A stretch of 64,000 nucleotides of DNA. Source: Erythrocercus mccallii. Its lineage: Eukaryota; Chordata; Aves; Passeriformes; Dicruridae. The notes beneath the pieces are model-generated. The model had not been told where the DNA came from. It was given only the letters and a program-made list of their open reading frames with translations, and did no database searches. Positions 1-29,500 of the stretch are shown one piece after another. The stretch spans positions 115,929-179,928 of the forward strand of contig VZRG01001522.1 of the NCBI GenBank assembly GCA_013397435.1. The letters are read 5' to 3'. How positions within the stretch are numbered: position 1 is the first letter of the stretch; each line of letters begins with the position of its first letter. The position numbers and the translations under genes were made by a program.

Positions 1-17095
<17,095 letters not shown>

Positions 17096-19384
17096 ACTCT
17101 CCCCTGCACCTGCTGCCCTGCACTCTCTTCTCCCTTCTTTTCCATCCTCTCCCATCATTCACTCATAATCATGCTATGCTGGAACCACTACAGAAGAGTG
17201 ACCATGGTCTTATTTATCAAGTTTTGGGCAAATGCTGGAGTTAAGTGACAGAAGAAAGAATAGTAATTATGTCTGCCTTGTGTGGCTTGGGAAAGCAAGC
17301 ATGTATTGGGGTAAATCTTAAGTTGTTTGGCTTGGAGTAAAGTCTTAGTGTGTTGGGTTTGCCCAGTGAGGTGGCTGTGCTGCTGTCTTCTCCTGTTGTG
17401 TGGGGAGACCAGCAGATACTTTTACTGCATTATACACAGTCAAGAGCTGACAGTCTGACACTCTGCTTTCCTACTAACCTGTGCAAGCTTCAGGATTAAG
17501 CTTAGTAGCCAGAGTCTGAATTTCTGGCTTAACCCAGAATCTGAATCATGTAGTTAAAAAGGGGAGACTGGAGCTTAGGAAGAAGGATTGAAGGTAAAAC
17601 ATGGACTTTCGCTCTAAAAGACCAAAGCTTTTCTCCTACAAAAATAAGCAGACCAAACAGATTCTGTGGTGTTCCGGCTGGTGTTACCTTTTGTTGTTTA
17701 ATGATGGAGATTTGAAGTTCCTAATCATGAGGAGGCCTTTGGAATATTTCCACTGATACAGTGTGGTTTGATGCCTCAAATTCCCTGCTTTCCAGAGGTT
17801 TTGTCTCTGATCAATGGCTTTGCTCACTATTGTTTGTCTGACTTCAATGTAACCAGTGAGGCAGAGATAGCTAAAGTACACTGCCTTCCTTTTGGTTTTG
17901 CCAGTGAAAACCTAAAGTGAGAGGTAGAAATGTAAAAGACTAAAAGTTACTGTATTTTCCCTTGCTGAACAGATACTTTTCTAGTTACCTGAACAGATTT
18001 CAGGTTTTTCCATAAGAGGCCTTTTTAGCACATAGTCTTTGGTGCCTTATGACTGTATACTGATCTACTGTAGCTCAGATACCTTTAGTTTAAACTAAGA
18101 TGCAATCATAAAAAGTGATCAGCAGCTGGGGACCAAAAACTGCTCTCATATCTGGGTCATGTACAAGACTGCATCTGTTTTCCTGGCTGCAAGCAGCATT
18201 TGAGGGGATCCTGAGACACTTGTCCAGTTACTTTCTTAAACCTCAATAGCAGTCTGCCACATCCCTGGCTCAAGTGCTTTTCCTTCCCCAGAAGGATGCT
18301 TTGGCCTTTTGTGGCTTTGATAACAGAAGGCTTTCTCTTTGAAATGGGATACAAATGGTCATGAGACTGGTCCTGAGATCTGCTTGTGCCAGTTATTGTA
18401 ATAACCATCACCTGTCATCCAAGCTGCCCATGCTGTAGCTACCCAGAATCCTCCCTGCCATTTTCGTGGAGGAAATAGCCATGTATGCTCAGGGTTGAAT
18501 TGGATGTTGCCTTGATCCCTCATAAAAGGAATTATTAACCTTCAGGAGAGTCATCTTAAAAATGGGTTCCACCTAAAGTGAAGTCCTCCTTTGTTTTGCC
18601 CTCCTTGGATTAGCCTGTCCCTATAGGAAGTCATTAGGCTAGCCTGGGATTTATTTTCTTGCCTAGCATAATCCCAAATTTTGTGACTTGTTCAGTTTTG
18701 TTGATTATCCCTTTGTATGATGTTACTGGTAATGATGATAGAAGGAAAACATCTGAAAACTGGAGCATTTTCAGCTCCCTGGTGGATGAAAAAGGGCAAA
18801 GGGGGACTGTGCCAAAAAAGAAATGTTCATGATAGTGTTAACAAACTGCAGTATTTCCCCAAGAATTTCTTGGGTGGCTGGAAATAACCTCACCAGTTCT
18901 GTGTTACTTTATTTTCTGAAAGCAATGCAAGTCTGTGTGGAGATTCATACAAATACCAGCCAACCTGTGTTAGAAGCAACATGCCAACCTATGTTCTTAA
19001 ACATCCAGGTGTGTCATGTGGGAGCTCCCTTCCCTCCTCTGGACACAGAGTGCTTTTAGGGGACACATGACATGGCAAGCTTTTTGTTGGCCAAGAAAAA
19101 TATGCTTCAGTACCATGAAAGTCACAAATGAAAGATCAGTTAAATTTGTCAGAATGTATTTGCATATTTCTGTACTGAAGGTGATTGGCATTGGGTCTGC
19201 ATGAGTCTCATTACTGGGGAATAGACAACCTTTAAACTTCTGTTTTGGTGCTTTAAAGCTGGTTCTCAACACTTCTGCTCTGTCCATGGCAACTATTGAT
19301 GCATTTGGGGGGAGAAAAGTCTATCTAATATTTTAATAATTTCCTAACAAGCTGATGTATGGTGCCTGGAATATGTGTTCAAAT

Positions 19385-19514
19385 AATAAACCAGTAAACC
19401 TTTTCTGCTTTGATGGGTCACACAACACTGCTGAGCTCTCATGTATTATGATGTTGGCATGACTTCTGTTTATATGGTTTTTTTAAACGTTCTAATTCCA
19501 CGTGGTCCAATAAA
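19385..19514 (+). terminator. first two MSN poly(A) signal candidates
   Basis: AATAAA is present at 19385-19390 and again at 19509-19514. The second is preceded by GTGGTCC and followed about 20 nt later by a GTGCCAGTGAG stretch that could serve as the downstream GU element. Confidence 0.5.
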
Positions 19515-19980
19515 GGAATAGAACGGCTTGTGCCAGTGAGTCCACCTAACTCTTTGTAGTTGTTTCAGCCCTGCCTTCTTTTTAACCAGTATTATATTCC
19601 AGTGGTATCTAATGATATTTGATTTCAATATTTCTAGCTATGCACAATTAGAAAATATTAGTCAAGGGATGGGAGGGTGTGTTTATAGTCCTTCTTCCCT
19701 TGGAAATGTATACTGTATTATAAAGATGATATTTTGCAAGAAAACTAATGTAAGAAGCTTTCAGTATTATGGTGAGATTTGTAGACACATTTTTTATTTG
19801 TTAGAATACAGTGAATTGTTCTTCCTCTTCATGTTCCAGTTTAATTGGATAACTACTCCTCTTGGGGGTGGGGGGAGGGAAGTACTTCATCACATATTGC
19901 CTGGCTTATTTTTTCTTGTTTTATTTTTTGTTGCTGTAAATTATGTTGAAGGTTTTTAACCAATTGTTTTACCAGATTAT

Positions 19981-20124
19981 AATAAAACATCAATTCCTTA
20001 AGATTGTGGAGTAATTAATGGGTCCATGTGCTTATCTGCAGAGAGAACCTTGATTAAGACATGTTTTTCCTGTTCAGAGGAGTTGTTAAAATCCATACCT
20101 TGTTCTTCCTGAAGTGCCAATAAA
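19981..20124 (+). terminator. distal MSN poly(A) signal candidates
   Basis: AATAAA occurs at 19981-19986 and 20119-20124. The latter is followed by TTGTGTCTGCC, a GU-rich stretch typical of a downstream cleavage element. Confidence 0.45.
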
Positions 20125-20140
20125 GTTCAGAGAAATTCAG

Positions 20141-23100
20141 CAGATTGTGTCTGCCTAGTTACTTAAGATTTGCTTTAAGTTCAATGCTGTGTCTCATAGC
20201 TGAGCAGATCTGCCTGGTGGTGCTCCCTAGCAAACAAGGAGATCTCTGAAAAGGAACTGCTTCAGCCCTTTCCCCCTCCCCAGCCCCTGCAGCTGTCCAG
20301 CTGGAGCCAGTACTGGAATTGACACTTCTTTGTGGAGGCACTGGGTATAAATGTTCAACTTGCAAAGGGACTGGCCAGATGGAGGGGATGGAGCTGCTGT
20401 GGGTGAGCTCCTGCCAAGCCCAGGCCCGTGTGCATCCAGGTTAGCCTGGAGAGGGTGGCTGGGCCTTGGTGCTGCTGCTTGCATGGACACCTTGCCAAGT
20501 CTGTGCTGCCCTCAGCCTGTACTGGGGATTCTGGCACAATTTGCTTCACAGCTGCCTTGCTGTGGCTGTCTGTTTTCCAGTGTCTCAGGATGGGTTCCAG
20601 AATGGAAGAGTGGCTGCTGCCACCTTTCTGCTAATGAACTGTGTGATCTTTATTTGCAGCTGCTTTCTTTGTGGTTGTGAAGAGAGGCCTCACAGAACCT
20701 CTGCCTAGTCGTTTTTGCACTACAGAATAAGGTGGAGATTTCACTGGAACATGTTAGTGTTCAGAGATCTGGTGCTGGGGAAGACACCTGAGCTTTTCTA
20801 TAAACAAAATATGAAGTGTGGAGCAATAGAGACTTCTGCAATCCCCATCAGGCATGGCTTGGCTTCAGTTTCTACAGGTGAGTGGGTTTTTTTTTTGGTT
20901 CCTTCCTGTGAGAATTCAAAAAACTTGAGCACTGGAGAAATTGCATGTCTCTTTTAATGCTACAGCAGCCTTCAATTGAAGATTGCACTGGTCTGGAAAG
21001 GTTGATCTTGTTCTTGCTGTTTCTAGTGCCCTTGCTTCTCAATGGATGTTACCTTAGACGCTTGAGGGTTAGTAATTCTCCACTTAGGTTTATCTATATT
21101 TAGTTTGTCTTTGAAGAAATGGAAGTGTAAAGCATTAAAGGCTGAAGGCTGCTTCTGTACAGGACCATGTTAAAAAAAAAATCTATCTGCACCCTATTCT
21201 TCTAGTTGGTTGTAAGGCATTCTGTACTTTAGGATCAGAAATTTGCATTTAACCTCTTATTTTTGTAGACAGCTTCTGTTGGATTTGCTAGTCTGTCTGG
21301 GATGTTTCAGATCCAATTTAGGCTATATCTACACATGTTTGGCGCCCAGCTGCTTTTGTATGTGGGACAGGGGCATACTAGAGCATTAAAAGCTCTACCA
21401 GCATAGAAGGCTAGGGGACTAGAAACACTGTATTTTTGCAGGTTCTGCAATGTTGCTTTATTAAGCAGTGCAATTTATTAAGAACTCTCAAGAAAACCCA
21501 AAGAACTCTGTAGAGTAAAGTATTAATTGAGATCAATCTGTTTGGTAGACTAATGCATTTGGACTAAGATGCACTGACTCCAAGTAGGACAAAGTAACCA
21601 CAGAAATAAGACTGATTGCTTCCTCCTTCTCTTGTTTGCTCTTTTTAAAGCAGAGAATTACAAGGGCATGGTCTCCAAATTCTGATTTGTTTTGATGCAG
21701 ACAAGTCCTGTAGGGATTTCTCTAGGTAGATGAACAGCTTATTAGTTTCTTGCTCAGGATAATATGTTTGGAGGGAAGTACAAGCATTTTTCCAGCATCC
21801 TAAGCTTGGTAATGCAATATACAGGGTAAGGTATGATAATTGTAAGCACTCGTATGGCAGGTGCTTGAGCATCTACAAAGACAGACTGCAATGAGAAAGC
21901 AGGGAGCACCCAAGGCATGGCTTGTTTGCCCATGGCTTGTTTGTACCATCAGTATGACTGTTCTGTTCCCTGCCAGCTTTGCAGCTGTGCATAACTCAAT
22001 CTTGGCTATATAGTTTAAATGTCTTACACCAGGGCATATAATTTCAGAGCATGTGACAGCTGGCAGAGAACAGAATTCCTCTGTGATAATGCCAACCCAT
22101 AACTGTTGCATACCCATATGGAAATTGATGCCACATGTGATGTTCATGTCTCCCTTGCAGGAAAGTAACTTTTGTAAGAAAAATGCCCCATCCCTGGAAA
22201 TGTTCAAGGCCGGGCTGGATAAGGCCCTGAGCAACCTGGTCTGGTGGGTGGCATCCTTGCCCATGGTTAGAGGATTGGAATTAGATGATCTTTATCCCTT
22301 CCAACTCAAAGCATTCTGTAAAAAAAGGTCTGAGATCTGAGCCTCAATGAATTAAATGCTAGGCTGAGACTGGCTTTTGTCTTGCACGTTTGCAGTTCTA
22401 AGTGCATTTTGTAGAAAAGGGAGCAGTTTCCTGTGTCTGAACAATGCCTAAACGAGTATCTAGTTCCAGGTGATGGGTCTCTAAACATTATTAGCAATTC
22501 TAAGATGGTGCTTTTCAGGACAGGTGTCAGGATGAAGGGTATAGTGAAAAGTGGAAGAAAGAATGAGGAGATGTTAGAGAGAAACTAGTGCAGAAACTGC
22601 AAAAAGTTATACTGGATGCTTGTGCAAGTACCTTCAGCTTCTGGTCAGAATGTACTTGCTCAGAGCAGGTATTAATATACATTTTTTTGGTGAGCAGAGC
22701 TAATTTGAAAATTACAAGCCCCCATGATTGCTATATCCTGTAATGAAATGCAGGCCAGGATTGGTCTTGAGTCAACAAGATTGACTGAAGGAGGTGCAAA
22801 ATAAACTGCTCTTCAGCTGGGAGGTTATGGTGAAGGCTGTCTATACCCCACATGCAGCAGTGTTGCACTCCCATTCATCTTTGAAGCATCCTTGACTGGA
22901 TGCTTGAAGGAGAAGCATGTGCAAGTGAAGGTCTTGGCTGGGGCACTCTAACTTCTTAGTGGCCTTCACCCAGCCAGGCAGCAGCTGCATTGTCAGAAGT
23001 GGCTGCTGTCCAGAAGCCCTGTTGTGAATTCATTGTGCTTTCTTGTTGCAGTGTCAGCCCATCCAAGACTGCATGTCTGCCCTCCTGCTTCCAGTGGTGA

Positions 23101-26100
23101 GAATATGGTTCTTGCTCCTTTTGTTTGTGTCATTCTCAGAAGATTGCTGAAAACCTAAGGAAGGTTAGAATGGGGCAAACAATCTTGTGTGAGAGATGTA
23201 GAAACTGAGGCACATTTACGGTCTTTTCCCCAAGCCCTAGCCTCTGAGGCAGTATCTGTGACTTGAGCTCACTTTGTCCCAGATCTGTGCTCAGAGCGTC
23301 TCTTTTGAGGCAGCAGAAACACTCTCTGTCTGGACTTGTAGGCTTGCAAAAAGTCAAATCAGTACAAGTTGTTCTGTTTGCTTTTATTAGCAACTTTCTT
23401 TGGAACAGGAAAGGTGGTTTTTTAAGTTTTTAAAGTTTTTAAAATTTTTTAGTTTTTAAAGTGACAATGGGAAAGGTGAATTTTAGTTTTGCTCAGTGCT
23501 TTAGTTCTGTGTCAGCAAGCAGCCCATATCTGTTTCCCTACAGGAGTATTTGTGAAGCGGTGGGCCTGGTAGGAGGGGAGGGGTAAGCTGTTCTTGCTTT
23601 TCCAAGAAATGAAGGCTGCCTTCTGGAAATCTTCATTATTCCTGGGTCTGTGTGCCTGCTGCTCTGACTTCAGTCCCTGAGACTTCCATGGAAACAGCAT
23701 GAGCTTGCCTCCATCCACACCTGAATACATGGGCAGTGACTGAGCCAGAGCAGCTCTGCTTGCTGGCAAGAAACTCTAACAGTGGTCAGAGGAGCTGGGT
23801 TTGCTATCTCAAAAATCCAAGTATGCTTCTCAGCTGTGGAGGGCTGCAAAGGTGTTGTGTAATTTCTGGTTAGACTAGGCCAGTGCTGATTTCAATGTGT
23901 ACTTCCTTGTGAAGAAATTGGGGCTGAGGTGGAGTTAGCAGCAGCTCAAAGGTGTTTTGGATATTTGTATGAGAGTCCCTAGACTGGAGGAAGGAGGACC
24001 ACATTGTTGGTTGTGTGGTACAGAAGATATTGGACAATGTATTTTAAGTTAGAAAACCACTTCCTTACCAGCATGTGCCAACACATGACTGGATATGTGG
24101 GCATAGCCACTGCACTGACAGAGCGTGGCCTACTGGCAAGAAGCTGGGGAGGTGGGGGGCAACGTGCACTGCTGGGAAGTTGGTTTCTGCCAGATCATAT
24201 TTGAAACAGAGCTAAGGGCTCTCTTCAACTCTGTCTGGGCTGCTCATAAAATATGTGCTGACCTGTGAAGCAAAATGTTGAGGTTTTTGAGTTTCTTTTT
24301 CAAAGCAATGGTGTTTTTTCTTAGTTGGTTTAGTTGGTTGTTTGGTTTGGGTTTTTTGTTGGCTGGTGGGTTTTTTTTTGTGGGAGAGGTGGTTATTTCC
24401 AAAGCTTTCTATTTTCGTGGCCTTGGCTCAATGAACAATGATTTTCTCTGAAAGGAGATCTTGCTTCTTCCCTTTCTCAGTATTTCTAAGACCTTAAAAC
24501 AGACTATCCAAAATCTATAAGGGTCTGATTCTCTCCTGCCTCAGCAGAATTATTTTACTCTCACCAGGGAGCAGTTGTCCCCTTTACTGCACCTCGTCTC
24601 CCTGACTTCCCTCTCTGCATTGGCCTCTCTTCCATCAGGTGACATTGACCTGTCACTTGCTATGCTCTGAGTTCTTGGCAGGGAGAAGAGTCAGTGCCAG
24701 ACAAACACACAAATGTCCTTGCTGTGGAAACTGCGTGCATATATCTAATGTATCTCCCTCAACTCAAGGTTTGCTGTAGAGATAAGATGCTTTGTGGTTT
24801 GTATATGCTGTGGCCCTCTCTCCCTGTGTCTTTCATGGTAAGCCTTGCTTTCTTTCCATGGAAATGGATGAGAGATGGAACTGGGCTGTCTGCTGCCTCT
24901 ATGTAGTGCCTGAAACGCAAAGGCAGAACTGGCCAGAGTCTCTCAGCTGCAGAGGCTGCACAGAGTGGTTTAACATTTGGGGGTGAGATGGAGCTCAAGA
25001 ATTTGGCTTAGAAGTCTAAAGCGTTCAGAGCAGCTTGTAGGAGAGGGAAAACCACCTGGAAAAGTTGACCTGAGATTTTTTTTTTATTCTTAGTCTTTTA
25101 TGCATTGCCCATGAATTTTTCTCCACTGGAGCTGTCTGAGGGATGTGTTTGCTTGAACACTTGCCTTTGAACTGAAGAATACATTTCTCTCCTGGCTTAT
25201 GGAAAATACTTGCATTCCTTAATGTCTTTGATGCTTTTTTCAGAAAGTTTAAGCACCCCTTTCCAACTCTTCCAACCTGAAAGCTTTGGGTGGAAAATTT
25301 TCATTTTGGGGCAAAAAGCCAAAACTTCCTGGCTATCTTCAGAGCTATGAATCCACTGTGTATATGTATTGAGGCAGATATTTTCTATCTTATGCTGTAG
25401 TTTTCCTCTCTGTACAGATTGATTAGCGTGTCTGATATCAACATTTTTTTTGCTTATACTGGCTACCAATATGTTACTGCATTAAAAAAAACTTGATTAA
25501 GCAGACATCCTACAAAATGGTGAGCTGTGAATTTGGTGGAAGGAACCATTCAGCCTCTTAAGGTGAGAAGTGTTCCCTAGCTCCACAGAATCCAGGAATG
25601 AAACTGTCTTTGCCACAGTGTTTTTCACCCTTGGGTTTCACCTGTAGAGGAGGGTAGACTAAACCAGTGACCATGTTTCTGAGAATAAATTAAGAATTTT
25701 CTTCTGCAAGACTTCAAAGCTTAGTAGCATGGATTATCAGCTAGCATGAAATGAATGACAGTTATCTGCAACTTATGGTACTTTTCAGCAGAGAGTTCAG
25801 CAAATGAGCTAAGTGTGTCTGTTTCTCAGCATCATCATGTGAAGTAAGTGAACATTTTAGAGATGGAAGCCTGCTGTATTGGGTAAGGCAATGATGTGGC
25901 TAGATGCCATCTTCTCAAGAGCAGAATTCATGTGTAGGAACTATGTGCCCCTCTCCTCAAGGCAGCAGGTATCGGCACTCCTGCCTCTCTGTTCTTCCAG
26001 CCCTCAACTTGCAAGCCCTTGTATGATTAGATATCACAATGAATAGTTCTCCTGAAATTTGATTTAGTTCTGGCTTCTAGAGGGGAAGTCTGTAAGGAGA

Positions 26101-26210
26101 ACAAAGTGAGCATTGCTCGGAAACTGGCATGTGGAGATCATGTTTCATATGCTCCTGTGCTTCCCCTGCCCTGATGGGCTGGACCGCAGCAAGATCCAAG
26201 CACAATCCCT
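20141..26210. other. intergenic region between MSN and the ferredoxin gene
   Basis: About 6 kb without a recognisable exon on either strand. It holds a plus-strand CR1 tail at about 22186-22318, a T/TTTTAAA-rich patch at 23418-23460 and a GT/T-rich patch at 24310-24390. The several short open frames near 20.2-20.7 kb overlap in many frames, as chance frames do in GC-richer DNA. Confidence 0.7.
22186..22320 (+). mobile_element. CR1 LINE 3' tail
   Basis: The segment reads CATCCCTGGAAATGTTCAAG, then GGCTGGATAAGGCCCTGAGC, then AACCTGGTCTGGTGGGTGGC, and ends CCCTTCCAACTCAAAGCATT. This is the canonical CR1 3' end, with the last tail repeats decayed. Confidence 0.92.
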
Positions 26211-26211
26211 T

Positions 26212-26320
26212 TGCCCATCCTTCCTTCCTGCTTCCCCTCCCTCCTCCTTCCCTCCACCCCCAGGGAGGCTGTCCTACTCTTTTCTTTTTTTTTTCTTTCC
26301 TTCCCCCCACATCCTCCCCA
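26212..26320 (+). repeat. long pyrimidine tract upstream of ferredoxin promoter
   Basis: About 110 bp are almost all C and T on the plus strand, broken mainly by AGGGAGG. The tract ends 10 bp before a TATA-like element. Such homopyrimidine runs in promoters can bind SP/KLF or PCBP-type factors or form triplex DNA; this is inference. Confidence 0.75.
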
Positions 26321-26328
26321 GCTGTATG

Positions 26329-26334
26329 TATAAG
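26329..26334 (+). promoter_or_regulatory. TATA-like element of the FDX1-like gene
   Basis: TATAAG stands 70 nt upstream of the ATG at 26404, which would put the transcription start near 26360. There is no CpG island around it, unlike typical housekeeping promoters. Confidence 0.5.
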
Positions 26335-26403
26335 ACCCTAATCAAGCTGTCCTTGCATCAAAGGACAGCTCAGGGGACTCGGAACAGGGCCCACAGCAGC
26401 AGG

Positions 26404-26579
26404 ATGGCTCACAGCATCTTGGCGCTCATGCGACCGTTTCGGAGGGGACTGAACACGAGCAAAATTCGCCTCATTTTTCTCTGTGGTGTGACTGAGCAGC
26501 ACCACAGCCCAGCAAAGTGGTGGTCAGAAAGAGGCTTCAGCTCCACTCACGGGTCCCAGGATGCCCCTGGGGAATCAAG
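26404..26579 (+). CDS. FDX1-like: FDX1-like exon 1, mitochondrial presequence
   Basis: The ATG at 26404 lies in AGGATGG, a good start context. The exon encodes MAHSILALMRPFRRGLNTSK, then IRLIFLCG, and ends GSQDAPGES plus two bases. The donor AAG|GTGAGC is strong. Its two spare bases (AG) combine with the first C of exon 2 to give Ser, forming the SSAEQVTVHF junction expected for FDX1 (SSSEDKITVHF in human). Confidence 0.85.
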
Positions 26580-29500
26580 GTGAGCCAAATGCTACTTTGC
26601 TGCATCCCAAGGGACAGGCATGTCTTGCCCTGTGACATGAAGAGGAGAGAGGCCAGCGAAGCCATCGCCCGTGGGATGTAGGGGACAAGACCATCACCTT
26701 AGGTGAGCAGATGCTGATGGGAGGAAGATGGTGCTAGGACTCAGCTTGAGAGATGCAGCTACCTGTCCCTGGAGCTGTCCCCTGGAGTGGGGACCTGTCA
26801 GAGGTGTTAGTCCTGCCTTCAGAGCTGTGAGGGAACCAGAGCTAGTGGATGGGAACCAGCTCGTGGAGGTGACAAAGGCACAAGAGTCCTTGGGCCCATT
26901 TCCACAGCAGAAACTACTGCAGGCTCCCTGCCAGCCTTTTCTCTCTCTGCTTTAGGGATAGTTCAGGAAGAGATGGTAAAATAAATGTAATTTGTGTATC
27001 TCTAGACTAATATGGGTCAGACTGTAATCTGCTAGGCATTGAGAGAGAGATCCAACCAGCATCTCAAAAAATACAACAAACTATTTTGCTATCTGACCTT
27101 AGAGAAAAGTCATAGTGATAACCCTGCTTGGTGGGATTTATGAAGACTCATTATCAATGGGATTTCTTTCTAATTGGTTTATTGCTTACGAAATTATATC
27201 TGGAAGTACTTGTAGGCTTCTTGCTGTTTTGCGTGGCCTTGGAAAGTATCTCATAGGGAAAACATTTACAGGGGAAGAACTACTTAACTACTTTCTTGAA
27301 ATCTCCTTCACCTCCTGTGTTACAAAAAGTTTGAGATTTTATTTTTTAAAAGAGAATAATCAGTTGGCATACACTGAATTTGTGTTGTGTTTATAGTTGT
27401 GTTTATCACATCCTGGTAAGATCTTTTCAAACCTCTGACCATGGATCCTGTGACAGTAATGCCATTGTAAAATAGTTCAAACTAAATGAAGCAAAATTTA
27501 GTCTAACCAATTTTAGTGGGTTTTTTGCTTTGTTTTGTTTTTAGTGGTTTTTTTTTTGTTTTGTTTTTAATCCTGGTTCAAAATTACTTAAAATGTGAAA
27601 GGACTTTTTTCATTATTTAAAAAACACCAATAAAGAAATTCAAAAGTAAATAAAATAAAAAGCTGCAGACTTTGTTTCCAGCTTTGGGTGCCCAAAAGCA
27701 GGAGTCTTTCAGAGGAGACTTGAGCCTGGGACTGATTTGAGTGATATAAACGAGACCAGTATACAAGTCAGTTACTGAACTGAACAGTGAAAACGGAATT
27801 GTTAGACTGGGTTTATGCCCCCAACAGAAGCCCCAATCCTGAGACCACAGCCAAATACCTTAAATGTTCCCTTCAGCCAGCACAGAGGGAAGCTGCTTGA
27901 AGGTGCTCTCTGCATCATGGTCAGGAGTGCTTGGTATCATCCCCACTCTTGAGAAGAGTGAACTCTGCAGTCAGGCTTATCCAGAGTCATGCAGGTGTCT
28001 CACAATAGCATCTGTCCTTCCTTGTACCTAACTGGACACCCTGTGCTGTCCCTGGCTGCAGCTTGCCTGCCTTGGGGCCCATGTAGCTGGCAGCAACAGC
28101 CACAGCAAGGCTGGAACTCAGAGGAACTGCAGGGAAGTTGGTGCTGAGATTCTCCTGCAACTAATGTTGGCTAAAGCTCTAGGTGCCTCAAGGATAACAG
28201 GAATTAAGTTTTCTGACAATAAATGTGCAGACAGCTTTGGGGATTTTTGGATCCAGCAGTCTCTGCAGGCAGTCATCTCTCATTATCCAGCTGAAAAATC
28301 CATTTGGTTGCAGCGCTAAGTGGAATTCTATCACTTTACCATTTCTATTGAGTAACAAATTATTTCACCCATGAACATAAACCAAACATTGCCTAGAAAC
28401 ATGCCTATTTGCCATATAAATTAAATAAATTACTCTGATCCATCAAAAATGAGGAGGATTGTTTTATTTTGTTTTGACATTTGAGGACTAGTCTTTAAAT
28501 TGCTTATTTACAAAGAAATATTTATAGGTGTCTTTATGAAGGTAACTGTGATGTATGCTGTCAGCCTGATGAAAGAGAAACTTCTGCCACTGGAGAATGC
28601 CCTGAGCTTTGGGATGATGGGCACTTGGGCATGCCACACTGAGAGTTCCTGGGCAAAAGGCCCAACCATATCCAAGGTGCTGCCTTCTTTCAGGAGGGCA
28701 GGAGGTGAGACCTTTGAGTGACTGGAACCTCCTATATCTAAGTGAGCATTTGGTATGTACACTAAGAAAAAAATCAGTATTTGCTCATGTGCTTCCTCTG
28801 GCAAATATAACAGTCTCAGAATATACTGTCTTGGTGAGAAATCCTGAACACTGCTGTCAGGGTAGCAGCCTTCTCCAGACTGGTATGAGAGCCTGGTCAG
28901 GAGGAAATGAACTGCATGCTGTTTCCATCTTTTTTGTAGATGACCTTTCTGCAAGTTATCATTAAGAGAAGCTGAGGGCCATGTTCCTAACTCTTGGCCA
29001 GATTAAATCTTGCAGGCTCCCAAAATAACTACCAATTTTTCCTGAGCATGGATCACATCAGATCAGAGGAAGTTACTCAGCCCGGTAGCTCTGTAAGCTG
29101 AGGCTGGGCATGTCTCACCACAAGAAGGCTCCCTGTGGTGAGTTAAGGGGAGGAGTGGGTACTTCATGGAAGAAAAAACAGCAGAAAAGGAACAACCATT
29201 AAGTAATCCCCCTGGGAAGGGAAGGGAAAGCAAAACGTGAATTATAACAGCCTTTCTTGCTAGATTAGTATCTGATCCTGACCACTTTGCTTGTTATTGC
29301 ATCACTCTACCCAGGATTAACATCCCAGGCCTAGGATTTGTGTCCTTCCTCTGCCAGCCAGCCCAAGCAGGGGCAGCATGGGCAGAACACCTGCATTTGT
29401 TTGTGCACAGACAGACATTTATTCTGTGGGCTGTTGTATAAAGTGGGAAATATTTTGAGGCAACTCGGATTTGCCTGCCACTGAGAACTGATAATTTGAA

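Larger units (their letters stand above)
17096..20140 (+). other. MSN: MSN 3' UTR (extent uncertain)
   Basis: No coding exon follows the MSN stop. Poly(A) signals AATAAA occur at 19385-19390, 19509-19514, 19981-19986 and 20119-20124. A long 3' UTR of 2.3-3 kb is therefore likely, with alternative ends. Which sites are used cannot be told from sequence. Confidence 0.6.
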
